A stretch of 36,394 nucleotides of DNA from Pseudomonadota bacterium. Its GTDB lineage: Bacteria > Desulfobacterota > Desulfarculia > Adiutricales > JAGVGV01. Made by a program: the position numbers and the translations under genes. How positions within the stretch are numbered: the first letter of the stretch is position 1; every line of letters starts with the position of its first letter. The stretch spans positions 1 to 36,394 of the forward strand of contig JAHJTB010000036.1 in the NCBI GenBank assembly GCA_018830135.1, written 5' to 3'. Positions 8,522 to 16,737 of the stretch are shown piece by piece. A model generated the notes under the pieces. The model saw only the letters and a list, made by a program, of their open reading frames with translations, did not search any database and had not been told where the DNA came from.

Positions 8522-9389
8522 TAATGTAGCGCTGAAACTTTTCGTCGAATTTTTGGCGGAAGATCGGAAGCATCCGGAATGGAAGCAGAACGATTGGAAC
8601 CAAATGGAAAAAAAATTCGGCGAAAGAATGTATTCGGAAATCCTGTATCTGATGACCCAGAAGGAATTCAGCCCTTCTGAAGCGCTGGAGCACTGGAAGC
8701 GGATCGTCGAGCATAGGCAAAGCGTGGCCCAAACACTGGGCCGCGACATCGGCTTTCAGACGGCGGTCTGCGACTATTTCACCAACATCCATCCGGTGAT
8801 GCGGGATGTTGTTTTCGTCGAGGCCCAGAACCTGGTTCAGAAGGAACGGTCCGCCCTGCTGGATCACTTGACGGGCTTGTACAACAAGCGCTTCGTCACC
8901 CGCGCCTTGAAAAAGGAAATGGAAACCGCCCGGCGCCTGGACCAGCCGTTCTCCCTGCTCATGTTCCATGTCGACCACTTCGAGGAATACATCGGACTCA
9001 ACGGCCAGGAAAGCGCCAATCGGGCCTTGGCCGAGGTCGGCCAGATTCTGAGTCAGACCGCGCGGACCATGGACCATTCCATCCGCTTCGGTCCGGATGA
9101 ATTCCTGGTCATTCTGCCCCGTTGCAGCAAGGACCACGCCTTGCAGGCCGCTGAACGGCACCGGCGAAACATTCAGACGTATAAATTCTCGGGACAGGAA
9201 AAAACCACCCGGGGCCTATTGACCGTCACCGTAGGCGTAGCGACCTTCCCGACGGACACGGAAAAGGAAGGGGAACTCGTCGAGTTGGCCGAGGAAGCCG
9301 CCTATGACGGCCTGGTGGCGGGCGGCAATCAGGTCGTTTCCTGGCAGTGGGAAAAGCGAACGAGCGTCCCCGCCAATCAAAGCGCTTGA
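8502..9389 (+). CDS. GGDEF-domain protein with variant GPDEF signature
   Basis: A 295-residue soluble protein; ATG 8502 has GAGG 7 nt upstream and is preferred over the TTG two codons earlier. The N-terminal part (about 1-125) is helical and unassigned. The GGDEF domain begins with DHLTGLYNKR near residue 128. Its active-site signature is GPDEF instead of GGDEF, in RFGPDEFLVILP. The allosteric I-site RxxD is intact (RTMD) at the usual spacing before the signature. A diguanylate cyclase makes c-di-GMP from two GTP. The Gly-to-Pro change may weaken or abolish synthesis, so it could be a c-di-GMP sensor or a low-activity enzyme. It sits about 7.6 kb from an EAL phosphodiesterase gene on the other strand. 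Confidence 0.9.
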   Translation: MDLFDGDNVALKLFVEFLAEDRKHPEWKQNDWNQMEKKFGERMYSEILYLMTQKEFSPSEALEHWKRIVEHRQSVAQTLGRDIGFQTAVCDYFTNIHPVMRDVVFVEAQNLVQKERSALLDHLTGLYNKRFVTRALKKEMETARRLDQPFSLLMFHVDHFEEYIGLNGQESANRALAEVGQILSQTARTMDHSIRFGPDEFLVILPRCSKDHALQAAERHRRNIQTYKFSGQEKTTRGLLTVTVGVATFPTDTEKEGELVELAEEAAYDGLVAGGNQVVSWQWEKRTSVPANQSA

Positions 9390-9465
9390 TTGAATAGCAA
9401 GGGGCTATCAGGCGCCGGTCTGACCGGGAAGGCATGGCTATTGAAGCTCCCAGCGGCCTGGTTGC

Positions 9466-9504
9466 GGGGAATCTTCGGCATGTATGGAAGAAATCCTTTT
9501 TTTT
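9466..9504 (+). terminator. Possible weak intrinsic terminator after the GGDEF gene
   Basis: TCTTC (9472-9476) pairs with GAAGA (9487-9491) around a 10-nt loop, with an imperfect extension, and is followed at 9497 by eight T residues. The stem is short, so the call is tentative. It would separate the GGDEF gene from the cyclophilin gene. Confidence 0.35.
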
Positions 9505-9605
9505 AATTGGCGGGCCGGCCCCGCGACAAGCCGCGGAGAATGCGCCCGTCCCGCATGTTCATTCTGGATTTTTTCAAAGTCCATTGACTCAGGAGTGTGA
9601 AAAAA

Positions 9606-10223
9606 ATGCCCAGAAGAGCCGGCATATCGCCATTTATTGTTTTTCTGGCGGTCCTGTGCGGGATCGCCTTGATATCAGCTGGGTCCGCGCCATGCGCCCG
9701 GGCCCAAGGGGGAAAGACGTTGGTCAAACTTCAAACCAATCTGGGCGACATCGTCGTCGAACTGGACGAGGCCAAGGCCCCGTCCACATCAGCGAACTTT
9801 TTGCAGTACGTCAAGGACGGATTTTACGAGGGAACGATTTTCCATCGGGTCATTAATGGTTTCATGATCCAAGGCGGCGGGATGGACGAAAAGATGGAGC
9901 CCAAGAACACCCGCCCGCCGGTTCAGAACGAAGCGGACAACGGTCTGTCCAACGACGAATATACCGTCGCCATGGCCCGGACTTCGGACCCGCATTCGGC
10001 CACGGCCCAGTTCTTCATCAACACGGCCGACAACCATTTTCTCAACCACAAATCCAAATCCGCCCAGGGCTGGGGCTATGCCGTCTTCGGGCGGGTGATC
10101 CGCGGCCAGGAGGTGGTCGATAAAATCAAGACCGTTCCGACCGGGACCGCGGGGCCGTATTCGGACGTCCCCCGAACACCGGTGGTTATCGAGAAGGCCG
10201 TGGTTCTGGACCAGGGGAAATAG
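9606..10223 (+). CDS. Periplasmic cyclophilin-type peptidyl-prolyl isomerase (PpiA-like)
   Basis: A 205-residue protein. ATG 9606 is chosen over GTG 9597 because AGGAG (9591-9595) is 10 nt from the ATG but touches the GTG. An N-terminal signal peptide (about residues 1-34, ending near CARAQG) exports it. The cyclophilin domain has the catalytic [13 protein letters not shown] and the conserved [12 protein letters not shown]. The position of the human Trp121 is Phe (NHFLNH), as in bacterial PpiA. It catalyses cis-trans isomerisation of X-Pro bonds during folding of envelope proteins. It precedes three other envelope protein genes in the same direction and may assist their folding; that link is inference. 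Confidence 0.94.
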   Translation: MPRRAGISPFIVFLAVLCGIALISAGSAPCARAQGGKTLVKLQTNLGDIVVELDEAKAPSTSANFLQYVKDGFYEGTIFHRVINGFMIQGGGMDEKMEPKNTRPPVQNEADNGLSNDEYTVAMARTSDPHSATAQFFINTADNHFLNHKSKSAQGWGYAVFGRVIRGQEVVDKIKTVPTGTAGPYSDVPRTPVVIEKAVVLDQGK

Positions 10224-10352
10224 CTCCGGCCGTCATGAGACGGTTTTCCAAAATCCGGGTTTCCGCGCCTGCTCCGATATGGTAGGGGCGCGCCCGAATC
10301 GAGCCGTTCACCGGGGCGTTGGCCATCGGCACGGTCGATGGAGTGTTTTGTC

Positions 10353-10880
10353 GTGACCCTGTCTCATATTCTCAAAGGCTGGCCGGGCGTCCTGCTGCTT
10401 TGCCTCATGACCGTGGATTTCGGTGGTTGTACGGCCTGCATGTCCAGTTGCGCCGGTCTGGTGGTCCAGGACGCACAGATGAAGGCCTCGGAAGACTCCA
10501 GACAGCGGGCCCCGACCAAGGTCCAGGTTTATGACGACAAGCCGGGCCCATCGGCGCAGTCACCCGCGTCGAAGCCTCCCGGAGAGGAAGCGGGCCGGGT
10601 TGAAACGTCTTCCCTGACGCAACGCCGGTCGGTATTGGAAAGCCATCTCCAGAAATATATCGGCCGCTTGGACTACGACGAGGCCCTGCTTCTCCTGGGC
10701 CGACCGACCAACCTGACCCACGGGGACCGCCTGTTCGTGGCCTCCTGGCTCGGGGGAACCGGCGGCATCGATCTGAACCTGGACGGGACGACGGTACGGG
10801 TCAATCCCGGAGAAGAGCTTCAGCTCATCTTCGACAAAGGCACTCGAAAACTGATTTCATGGCGTTATCAACACGAATAG
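10353..10880 (+). CDS. Putative lipoprotein, first of a tandem paralogous pair (BamE/SmpA-like fold suspected)
   Basis: GTG 10353 is preferred because GGAG lies 9 nt upstream and it begins a cleaner signal peptide; ATG 10338 is the in-frame alternative. The 175-residue protein has a hydrophobic leader ending at a possible lipobox (FGGC) followed by a Cys-rich stretch (CTACMSSC). A low-complexity Pro/Ser/Lys linker precedes a C-terminal domain of about 85 residues with the pattern GRLDYDEALLLLGRPTNL, then F-A-S-W, and NPGEELQLIFD ending in SWRY. The same domain is present in the next gene. The LLGRP...W...L.LIFD...W pattern resembles BamE/SmpA proteins, but I would not assign that family without a profile search. 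The 3-prime end overlaps the next gene by 22 nt. Confidence 0.75.
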   Translation: MTLSHILKGWPGVLLLCLMTVDFGGCTACMSSCAGLVVQDAQMKASEDSRQRAPTKVQVYDDKPGPSAQSPASKPPGEEAGRVETSSLTQRRSVLESHLQKYIGRLDYDEALLLLGRPTNLTHGDRLFVASWLGGTGGIDLNLDGTTVRVNPGEELQLIFDKGTRKLISWRYQHE

Positions 10881-11347
10881 TCGGCGAACCGGTCCTGTGG
10901 GCGGTCCTGCTGGCCGTCCTGAGCCTGTTCCCGTGCGCATGCAGCAGCGCCCTGATCTTTGGCGCCCGCGGCGCCCTGCTCAATGCCCAACTCGAGGATT
11001 TTAAAGAACGTCCGGCCCTTTCCAGCCACAAGGCCCAGTTTTCCGAAAAGGACATCCTGGATGCATCGCCGAGGCCAAGAGGGAAAACCATCGAGGCCCT
11101 CAAGCGCCGCCTGGACGATTCCGTGGGCAGGCTTGATTACGATGCCGCCCTCATGCTCCTGGGCCGGCCGACCTGCCTTGATAGCGGCGAGACGACCTTC
11201 CTGGCTACGTGGCGTTGCGAGCACCCGGTCACCGTGACATCATCGGACGACGAACCCGCTTTCTCGTTCAGGCCCGGAGACGAATTGGAACTGGTTTTCG
11301 CGGACCATGACCGCAGGCTGGTGGATTGGCGATTGCGGCTCCGGTAG
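10859..11347 (+). CDS. Putative lipoprotein, second of a tandem paralogous pair
   Basis: A 162-residue protein with an N-terminal signal segment (about residues 13-27) and a possible lipid-attachment Cys in LFPCAC. Its C-terminal domain matches its upstream neighbour: VGRLDYDAALMLLGRPTCL, then F-LATW, and RPGDELELVFADHDRRLVDWRL. The N-terminal linkers do not match. The start at ATG 10859 lies inside the preceding gene, so the two are probably translated together. No function is recognised. The duplication with divergent linkers suggests two subunits of one envelope complex, perhaps with the OmpA-like protein encoded 57 nt downstream. Confidence 0.75.
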   Translation: MALSTRIVGEPVLWAVLLAVLSLFPCACSSALIFGARGALLNAQLEDFKERPALSSHKAQFSEKDILDASPRPRGKTIEALKRRLDDSVGRLDYDAALMLLGRPTCLDSGETTFLATWRCEHPVTVTSSDDEPAFSFRPGDELELVFADHDRRLVDWRLRLR

Positions 11348-11403
11348 CCCGAACCAACCGGCAAGACGCCGATGGGGAAGGCAGTCCGTAACAAGGCAGG
11401 GGT

Positions 11404-12816
11404 ATGCCCGGACGAATTGGATGCATACTGGTCGCCCTGATCCTGGCGGCGGTTTTTCTCTCATGGCCGACGGCCGATGTGATGGCCGGCGAGGAGAAGA
11501 CCGACGCCGGAAGCACGTTCAACCAGGCCGAGGCATGTTGTCTGGGTTCGTACCGGATCAAGGATGAAGCGCAAGAAGAGGCCAAGTCCCTGATCCGCTA
11601 CGGCTGGCCGGCCCGCGTGGTCGAGGTCCAGGTGCAGGGCGTGACCTGGTATCGGGTCTACGGGTTGCCCCGGAGGGAAACGGTCCTGGCGCCCCCCGAA
11701 CCGCCCCAAAACGCCGAGTCCGGGGAGGCCGAGGTGGTCTACATCCAGGGCGCGGCTTCCCCCGGCCCTTTGACCGGTTTCGAAATTCTGGTGGACCTCT
11801 CCGGCTCAACGGGCGAGGCCGCTTTTTGCCAGGGGCTGACCAAGCATGAGGCGGAGTTCCGAATACTGGAAAAGATCGGCCAGAGCCTTCGTGACCGGGA
11901 TTTCACGGCTGCCATGCGCAGCTTCGGATATCGGCGGGCCTGGAGCCACAAAGACTACACCCGGATCGAGTACGGCCCCCGGAAATACGACCTGCCCGGT
12001 TTTTCCCGGGCCGTCGATGGTCTGGCGGCCTCGGACGGCACGTCTCCCCTGGGTTTCGCCATCGGGGCCAGTGAAACCGAACTGGGTCCGATTTCCGGAT
12101 GGAAGGCCCTGATCATTCTATCCGACTTCAAGCCGAGTTTCGACTTCGGCGATCCTCTGGATACGGCCCGGGACCTGGGCAACCGGCTGGGCGCCCTGCT
12201 CTGCTTCCACACCATTGACGTCGGTCCCGACGAGCAGAACCGAACCCTGGCCCGGGAAATCGCCAGGATCGGGGTGTGCGGCGGCTATTTCGACGGCTGC
12301 CGCCTATTGGGAGAGCCGGACTATTTCGAAGCCATGATCGAACAGGTGTTCGGCCGTCCCGAAGCTCCGGCTTCGACGGCCTGTCCGGACGCCGACGGGG
12401 ACCGGGTCTGCGACGCGGACGACCGATGTCCGGACACGCCGAAGGGAATTTCGGTGGATGAACGGGGCTGCTGGGTGGCCGCGACCTCGGAATACTTCGA
12501 CCTCAATCAGGCCTCGATCAAAAAGGAGTTCCTGCCCCTGCTGCGGCAGACCGCGGACTTCCTCATGACCCGGCCGGGGTTGACCTTGGAGATCGCCGGC
12601 TTCACGGACAATACGGGAACACCGGCCTACAACCTCAGGCTCGGTAGCCGGCGAGCCGCCGCCGTTCGCGACCGGCTCGTGAAATTCGGGGTGGCAAGCG
12701 GGCGTCTCCGCGTCCAATCGTACGGCGAGTCACGCCCCGCGGCCGACAACTCGACCGCCGCCGGCCGGGCCAAAAACCGCCGCGTGGAAATCCGGGTCCT
12801 CCCCTCCAGCCCTTAG
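11404..12816 (+). CDS. SPOR-like, vWA, TSP3-repeat, OmpA-domain envelope protein
   Basis: A 470-residue exported protein. The signal peptide covers about residues 1-29. Residues about 48-90 look like a SPOR (peptidoglycan glycan-binding) repeat. A von Willebrand A domain starts at FEILVDLSGSTGE, with the MIDAS-type DxSGS at 131-135. Residues 327-350 hold an acidic, Cys-containing thrombospondin type 3 calcium-binding repeat (CPDADGDRVC, DDRCPDTPKG). An OmpA C-terminal domain (about 360-467) contains the peptidoglycan-binding pattern FTDNTGTPAYNLRLGSRRA. The combination implies a peptidoglycan-attached protein with a metal-dependent adhesive domain facing the periplasm. The domain order is unusual. 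It is the last gene of the envelope group, and its stop abuts the fold-back element at 12818. Confidence 0.9.
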   Translation: MPGRIGCILVALILAAVFLSWPTADVMAGEEKTDAGSTFNQAEACCLGSYRIKDEAQEEAKSLIRYGWPARVVEVQVQGVTWYRVYGLPRRETVLAPPEPPQNAESGEAEVVYIQGAASPGPLTGFEILVDLSGSTGEAAFCQGLTKHEAEFRILEKIGQSLRDRDFTAAMRSFGYRRAWSHKDYTRIEYGPRKYDLPGFSRAVDGLAASDGTSPLGFAIGASETELGPISGWKALIILSDFKPSFDFGDPLDTARDLGNRLGALLCFHTIDVGPDEQNRTLAREIARIGVCGGYFDGCRLLGEPDYFEAMIEQVFGRPEAPASTACPDADGDRVCDADDRCPDTPKGISVDERGCWVAATSEYFDLNQASIKKEFLPLLRQTADFLMTRPGLTLEIAGFTDNTGTPAYNLRLGSRRAAAVRDRLVKFGVASGRLRVQSYGESRPAADNSTAAGRAKNRRVEIRVLPSSP

Positions 12817-12817
12817 T

Positions 12818-12965
12818 CCCGGATTTTGCAGTTGCCTTCTACCGCGGCGCCGAACATGCAGGGCGGGCAGATACCTCGCGGCCTGCCGCGAGGTTGGCCC
12901 GCCAACCTAACAATCGGTTTTTCCTTACATGTCGCCCCGCTACGAACTCAACCGCAAAATCCGGG
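12818..12965. mobile_element. Fold-back MITE-like element, copy 1 (148 bp)
   Basis: The ends CCCGGATTTTGCAGTTG (12818-12834) and CAACCGCAAAATCCGGG (12949-12965) are inverted repeats with one mismatch in 17. TTAA follows the right end and TTAG precedes the left end by one base. The left arm matches the right arm of the copy at 23232-23405 (21 of 24 positions through GCGGCGCCGAAC), and the right arm matches that copy's left arm, so the two copies are in opposite orientation. The centre has two GC-rich hairpins: ACCTCGCGGC-ct-GCCGCGAGGT (12873-12894) and AGGTTGGC-cc-GCCAACCT (12891-12908), mutually exclusive through a shared AGGT. It codes for no protein and lies between convergent genes, where its hairpins may help to end transcription. 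Confidence 0.75.
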
Positions 12966-13044
12966 TTAATCCCGAAAGCTTCATGAGCTGTCTGACACGG
13001 CAGTGAAAAGCCGGCCCGTTGCGCCAACTCATGATTCGTCCGGG

Positions 13045-13680
13045 TTAGCGTCCCCGGGACAGGTCCAGGCCTTTGAGGTCCGCTTCCAGGTCGGCCAGCA
13101 ACCCGGCCAGGCCCTGGTTCCAGGCCCCAACCAGGGCTTCGGGGCCGGAGCCCTTCCCGACCGGCGTTTCCCGGCGATACGACTTCTGAAAAACGACTCC
13201 GGGCTCGGCGGTCCGGTCTGAAAGCAAAAATATCTTGAACTCCAGCACGACCCGGGGGGCCTGACTGTTTCTAAAATCCGCGTAAAGCAGGTTCAGCGCC
13301 CCTTCCAGGACATAGTCGGGCCGCTGGCGTCCGGGGTCGTCGGTCACCCGCCCGAAAAGTCCGGCGGCGGCCAGCCATTTGATGGTCTGGTCGGTGAGCA
13401 TGGGGCCGGGCGGGATGAAAAACTCATTGTAAAAGTCCGAGGCGTAACTCGAATCGCCGGTGCGATAGACAAAGCCTTTGGCCTCGTACTGTGGGGAAAC
13501 CCGGAAGGGACGGACCTTCAGGACCGGTCCGGCCGCGGGCGGAGGGACCCGGTCGGGACGCATGGCCTCGAGAGCGAAAAATCGCTTTTCCGGATAGCCT
13601 TGTTCGCCACTCAGGCATCCGGACAGGGTCAGGATCAAGCATAACGGGGCGATGAACGCCAGAATCAATCGTCTATTCAT
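13045..13680 (-). CDS. ABC-type transport auxiliary lipoprotein (PqiC/MlaA-associated type)
   Basis: A 211-residue lipoprotein beginning at ATG 13680, which overlaps the stop of the MCE gene by 8 nt; the longer frame upstream would run through that gene. The lipobox LSGC places the lipidated Cys at residue 22. The remainder has the layout of PqiC-like auxiliary lipoproteins encoded with MCE transporters (RFFALEAMRPD near the start, PDYVLEGALNLLYADF in the middle and VGAWNQGLAGLLADLEADL at the end). The family sits at the inner leaflet of the outer membrane and helps an MCE protein pass lipids across the periplasm. It is the last gene of the mla-like operon. Confidence 0.88.
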   Translation of the reverse strand: MNRRLILAFIAPLCLILTLSGCLSGEQGYPEKRFFALEAMRPDRVPPPAAGPVLKVRPFRVSPQYEAKGFVYRTGDSSYASDFYNEFFIPPGPMLTDQTIKWLAAAGLFGRVTDDPGRQRPDYVLEGALNLLYADFRNSQAPRVVLEFKIFLLSDRTAEPGVVFQKSYRRETPVGKGSGPEALVGAWNQGLAGLLADLEADLKGLDLSRGR

Positions 13681-14740
13681 GTTTACCGGGCTCCGTCTGT
13701 CTGGGCGGCCCTCCGAACAACAGTTGCGAGGGATGGCGCTTGGCATTCTCACTCAGTTCCTTGAGGTTTTCGGAAATCACCCGGATATTTTCCAGACTCG
13801 TTTCGATCTGTCGCTGCTGGGACACGACCAGGTCGTCCAGATGTCGCAGGGTGTTCCGGAGTTCGTCCATGGTTTCGGGCAGGTTGCCCGAGGCCTCGTC
13901 CAATCGCTTGGCCAGGCGCTCGACGTTCCCGGCCGTCTTTTCGAAGGCGGCCATGGAGCCGGCCAATGGCTTTTCGGACCGATCGATCAGGCGCCGTATG
14001 GCGGCGGTGGCTTCGACCGCGTCATGATTGACCAGGCGGTTCAAGCCCTTGTTGGTTTCACGCAGTTCCGCCAGAAGCTGCCGCGCCTCTTCCTTGACCC
14101 CGGCCACGTTGGCCGCGTCAAGGGCCTGGACCAGGCTCTCCAGGGCCTGTTCGATCCCCATTGAAATCCGGGGAAGATTGAACTGTTCGAGGTTCCGCAT
14201 GATGCGGTCCAGGGACTCGGTCATGGTGGTGATCACGGCCGGGGCCGAAGGCACGTACGGATATTCCGGGTCCCATTCGATCTTCATGGGTGGATGCCGG
14301 CCGGGGTCCAGGTAGTCGGCTTCCACGTAAAGGGCCCCGGTCAGCCCCTGGGAGGCCAGCCGGACGCGCAGCCCGTTCTGGATATCCTCCTTCAGGAGTT
14401 CTTCCATATCATGCTTGGCCAATAGGAGTTCGAAACTCGCCGCTTCCTCCCGGCCGAACGCATCGGGATAGAAATTGATCCGGACCAGGACCAGGGGACG
14501 GTCGGTGTGGTAGTGCGTGCTGGCCATGGTGATGACCTTGACGTCGCCGACCTTGATCCCCCGGAATTTGACCGGAGAGCCGACATCGAGGCCCTGGACC
14601 GATTCGTCGAAATAGGTTTCCATGACCAGGGCCGGTCGAAACATGGCCCCCACGCCCAGGACAATGACCCCGGCGACGATCAGGGCGCCGGCGATCAGGA
14701 TGAAGAGTCCGATTTTGAAATAATTGGCCCGTTGACTCAT
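13673..14740 (-). CDS. mlaD: MCE-family periplasmic lipid-transport protein (MlaD-like)
   Basis: A 355-residue protein. ATG 14740 overlaps the ATPase stop (ATGA) and is chosen over GTG 14749. An N-terminal membrane anchor (about residues 10-33) is followed by one MCE domain with the typical start TYFDESVQGLDVGSPVKFRGIKVG. The C-terminal half (about 175-340) is a long alpha-helical, partly coiled-coil region, much longer than in E. coli MlaD. It resembles the longer MCE proteins that form a channel or tether across the periplasm. The protein works with the permease and ATPase encoded upstream and the lipoprotein downstream. Confidence 0.92.
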   Translation of the reverse strand: MSQRANYFKIGLFILIAGALIVAGVIVLGVGAMFRPALVMETYFDESVQGLDVGSPVKFRGIKVGDVKVITMASTHYHTDRPLVLVRINFYPDAFGREEAASFELLLAKHDMEELLKEDIQNGLRVRLASQGLTGALYVEADYLDPGRHPPMKIEWDPEYPYVPSAPAVITTMTESLDRIMRNLEQFNLPRISMGIEQALESLVQALDAANVAGVKEEARQLLAELRETNKGLNRLVNHDAVEATAAIRRLIDRSEKPLAGSMAAFEKTAGNVERLAKRLDEASGNLPETMDELRNTLRHLDDLVVSQQRQIETSLENIRVISENLKELSENAKRHPSQLLFGGPPRQTEPGKHE

Positions 14741-15582
14741 GCGGTCCACTCTCCTCCCGTCCGGCCCACGGATCGGTCTTTTTCAGGTCCGGTCTCATCG
14801 GACGATTTCCTGGGCGGTTCGGCCTCGCGGTTGAAAAACCGTCGAACCCATTCGTTGTCGCTTTGGTCTCTCAGGTCTTGGGGCCGCCCTTCGGCCACGA
14901 TGCCCTTGACGTTCTTGTCAAGCATGATCACCCGGTCGGCAATGGCGTAGATGCTGGGCAGCTCGTGGGTGACCACCACAAAGGTCATGTTCAGATTCCC
15001 GGCCAGGTTCAGAATGAGCTGGTCCAGTTCGGCCGAGGTGATGGGGTCCAGCCCGGCGGACGGTTCGTCCAGGAACATGATTTCCGGGTCCAGGGCCATG
15101 GCCCGGGCGATGGCCGCCCGCTTCTTCATGCCTCCACTGATCTCGGAAGGCAGGTGGTCCTCGAAGCCGGTCAGGCCCACCAGGCTCAGCTTCATCCGGG
15201 CGATCATGTCCATGGCCTCCGACGGCAGGCCGGTGAACTCCTCGAGGGGCAGCCGCACGTTTTCCAGCACGGTCATGGACCCGAACAGGGCCCCGGCCTG
15301 GTACATGACGCCGATCCGCCGGAGAATGCGCAGCCGCTCTTCCCCTTGGGCCGTAACCACGTCCAGATCGCCGATGAGAATCCGGCCGGAGGCCGGTTTG
15401 TACAAGCCGATCATGTGTTTGAGCAGGGTGCTTTTCCCGCAGCCCGATCCGCCCAGGATGATGAAGACTTCGCCCGGAAAGACCTGAAAGGATATCCGGT
15501 CCAGGATGACCTCCCCCTCGTAGGCCGCGGTCATGTCTTCGACGGTGATGATGGCCGCCGGTCTGTCGTTCGCCTTGATCAT
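14737..15582 (-). CDS. mlaF: Lipid-transport ABC ATPase (MlaF-like)
   Basis: A 281-residue ABC ATPase, overlapping the permease stop by ATGA. Walker A GGSGCGKST is at residues 44-52, the Q-loop region has the MlaF-typical MYQAGALFGSMTVLENV, the signature ISGGM is at about 148-152, Walker B IMFLDEPSAGLDP is at about 168-180, and the H-loop is VVVTHE. The tail after about residue 250 is charged and lacks homology I recognise. It powers phospholipid movement by the MlaE-type permease, probably together with a STAS domain fused to that permease instead of a separate MlaB. Confidence 0.95.
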   Translation of the reverse strand: MIKANDRPAAIITVEDMTAAYEGEVILDRISFQVFPGEVFIILGGSGCGKSTLLKHMIGLYKPASGRILIGDLDVVTAQGEERLRILRRIGVMYQAGALFGSMTVLENVRLPLEEFTGLPSEAMDMIARMKLSLVGLTGFEDHLPSEISGGMKKRAAIARAMALDPEIMFLDEPSAGLDPITSAELDQLILNLAGNLNMTFVVVTHELPSIYAIADRVIMLDKNVKGIVAEGRPQDLRDQSDNEWVRRFFNREAEPPRKSSDETGPEKDRSVGRTGGEWTA

Positions 15583-16718
15583 ATTCCCAGGTAGAAGAAA
15601 GCGATGGAGAAAAGGCCGTCAGTCAGGACGATCAGGACGATGCCGCTGACCACGGCCCGGGTGGTGGATTCCCCCACGGCGCTGGCGCCGCTTCCGGTCC
15701 GCAAGCCCCGATAGCAGCCGATACCGGCGATGATCAGCCCGAAAACCAGGGATTTGAACAGGCCCCCCAGCAGGTCCACATAGGTCACCGCGCCGAGGAC
15801 CTGATTGACGTAGGTCACCAGGGGATAGCCGAGCGAGAGCAGGACGATGGCCCCGCCCACCAGTCCGACCAGGTTGGCGAACACGGTCAGCAGGGGCGTC
15901 ATGGTCATGGCGGCCAGGACGCGGGTCACGACCAGAAACTGGACCGGGGCCAGGCCCATGGTCGTCATGGCGTCGATCTCTTCGCTGACCTTCATGGTGC
16001 CCAGTTCGGCGGCAAAGGCCGCGCCCGAGCGTCCGGCCAGAACGATGGCCGTCATGAGCGGACCGAGTTCCCTGAGCATGGCCAGTCCGATCAGGTTGGC
16101 CACGAAGATTTCCGCGCCGAACTGGCGCATGGGGACGGCCGCCTGAAAGGACATGATCAGGCCGACGAGGAAGCTGATCAGGGCGATGATGGGCAGGGCG
16201 TTGACGCCCGCGGTCTCGGCCGCGTAAAGCAGGTCGCCCCACCTGAGGGCTCGGGGATGCCTCAGCCCCTGGAGCAGGGCCAGGAGCAGTTCGCCGACAA
16301 AGGCCACCAGGGAGACGAGGTCCTCGACATAGGCAAGGACCGCCCGGCCCACCTCTTCGGGCATGGGGGCGGGACGTTTCTTCTTTCGTTTTGACGGATC
16401 GAAATCCGCCGGGTCGAACATGTCCAGCAGTTTCCGAAACTCGGGTTTCAGACCCCGAACGACCAGCTCACCGCCCAGGTCCCGCTGCCGCCGGGCCAGA
16501 TCCAGCAGGAGTCCCAGTCCGGCGCCGTCGCAGTACTCGACCTGTTCGGCCTCGATTTCCACGCGGGACGAGGCCTGTTTTTCCAGAACGGCGGTGGTTT
16601 CCCGCCATAGTTTCGGGGTGCTGGCCGAGTCCAGGCGGCCGGACAGCTTCAAGACCAGTGCGGTCGCCTGGCCGTCGGGCGCCTGAATCTCGAGGGATGA
16701 TGTCGGCTGGGTTGAAAT
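15579..16718 (-). CDS. mlaE: STAS-domain fused MlaE-type permease
   Basis: The C-terminal part (about 240 residues) is an MlaE permease with the EFE-like loop (AELGTMKVSEEIDAMTTMG) and five to six membrane segments. The N-terminal part (about residues 10-105) is a STAS domain (SGRLDSASTPKLW, then CDGAGLGLLLDL) equivalent to MlaB. Most annotation would begin at TTG 16652, but that cuts the first STAS strand and has no ribosome-binding site. In the same frame ATT 16718 lies 7 nt after GGAG and about 12 nt after a predicted transcription start, so I extend the gene to there (379 residues). An ATT start is rare and needs proof. The family call does not depend on it. Confidence 0.9.
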   Translation of the reverse strand: MSTQPTSSLEIQAPDGQATALVLKLSGRLDSASTPKLWRETTAVLEKQASSRVEIEAEQVEYCDGAGLGLLLDLARRQRDLGGELVVRGLKPEFRKLLDMFDPADFDPSKRKKKRPAPMPEEVGRAVLAYVEDLVSLVAFVGELLLALLQGLRHPRALRWGDLLYAAETAGVNALPIIALISFLVGLIMSFQAAVPMRQFGAEIFVANLIGLAMLRELGPLMTAIVLAGRSGAAFAAELGTMKVSEEIDAMTTMGLAPVQFLVVTRVLAAMTMTPLLTVFANLVGLVGGAIVLLSLGYPLVTYVNQVLGAVTYVDLLGGLFKSLVFGLIIAGIGCYRGLRTGSGASAVGESTTRAVVSGIVLIVLTDGLFSIAFFYLGI

Positions 16719-16737
16719 CGTCCTTCTCCAGATTCCT

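Noticed and set aside
9434-9856. Plus-strand open frame overlapping the cyclophilin signal peptide
   Set aside because: No ribosome-binding site, shadow-like composition, and it conflicts with an evident cyclophilin gene.
10250-10262. AAAATCCGGGTTT resembles the right end of the fold-back element
   Set aside because: Only a dozen bases match and no partner end or arm homology is visible nearby, so a third copy or remnant is not supported.
12873-12908. GC-rich hairpins as an intrinsic terminator for the OmpA-like gene
   Set aside because: No T-run follows on either strand; they are better explained as part of the fold-back element.
16652-16654. TTG as the start of the MlaE fusion gene
   Set aside because: No Shine-Dalgarno and it would remove the first STAS strand. 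It cannot be excluded, but ATT 16718 fits better.
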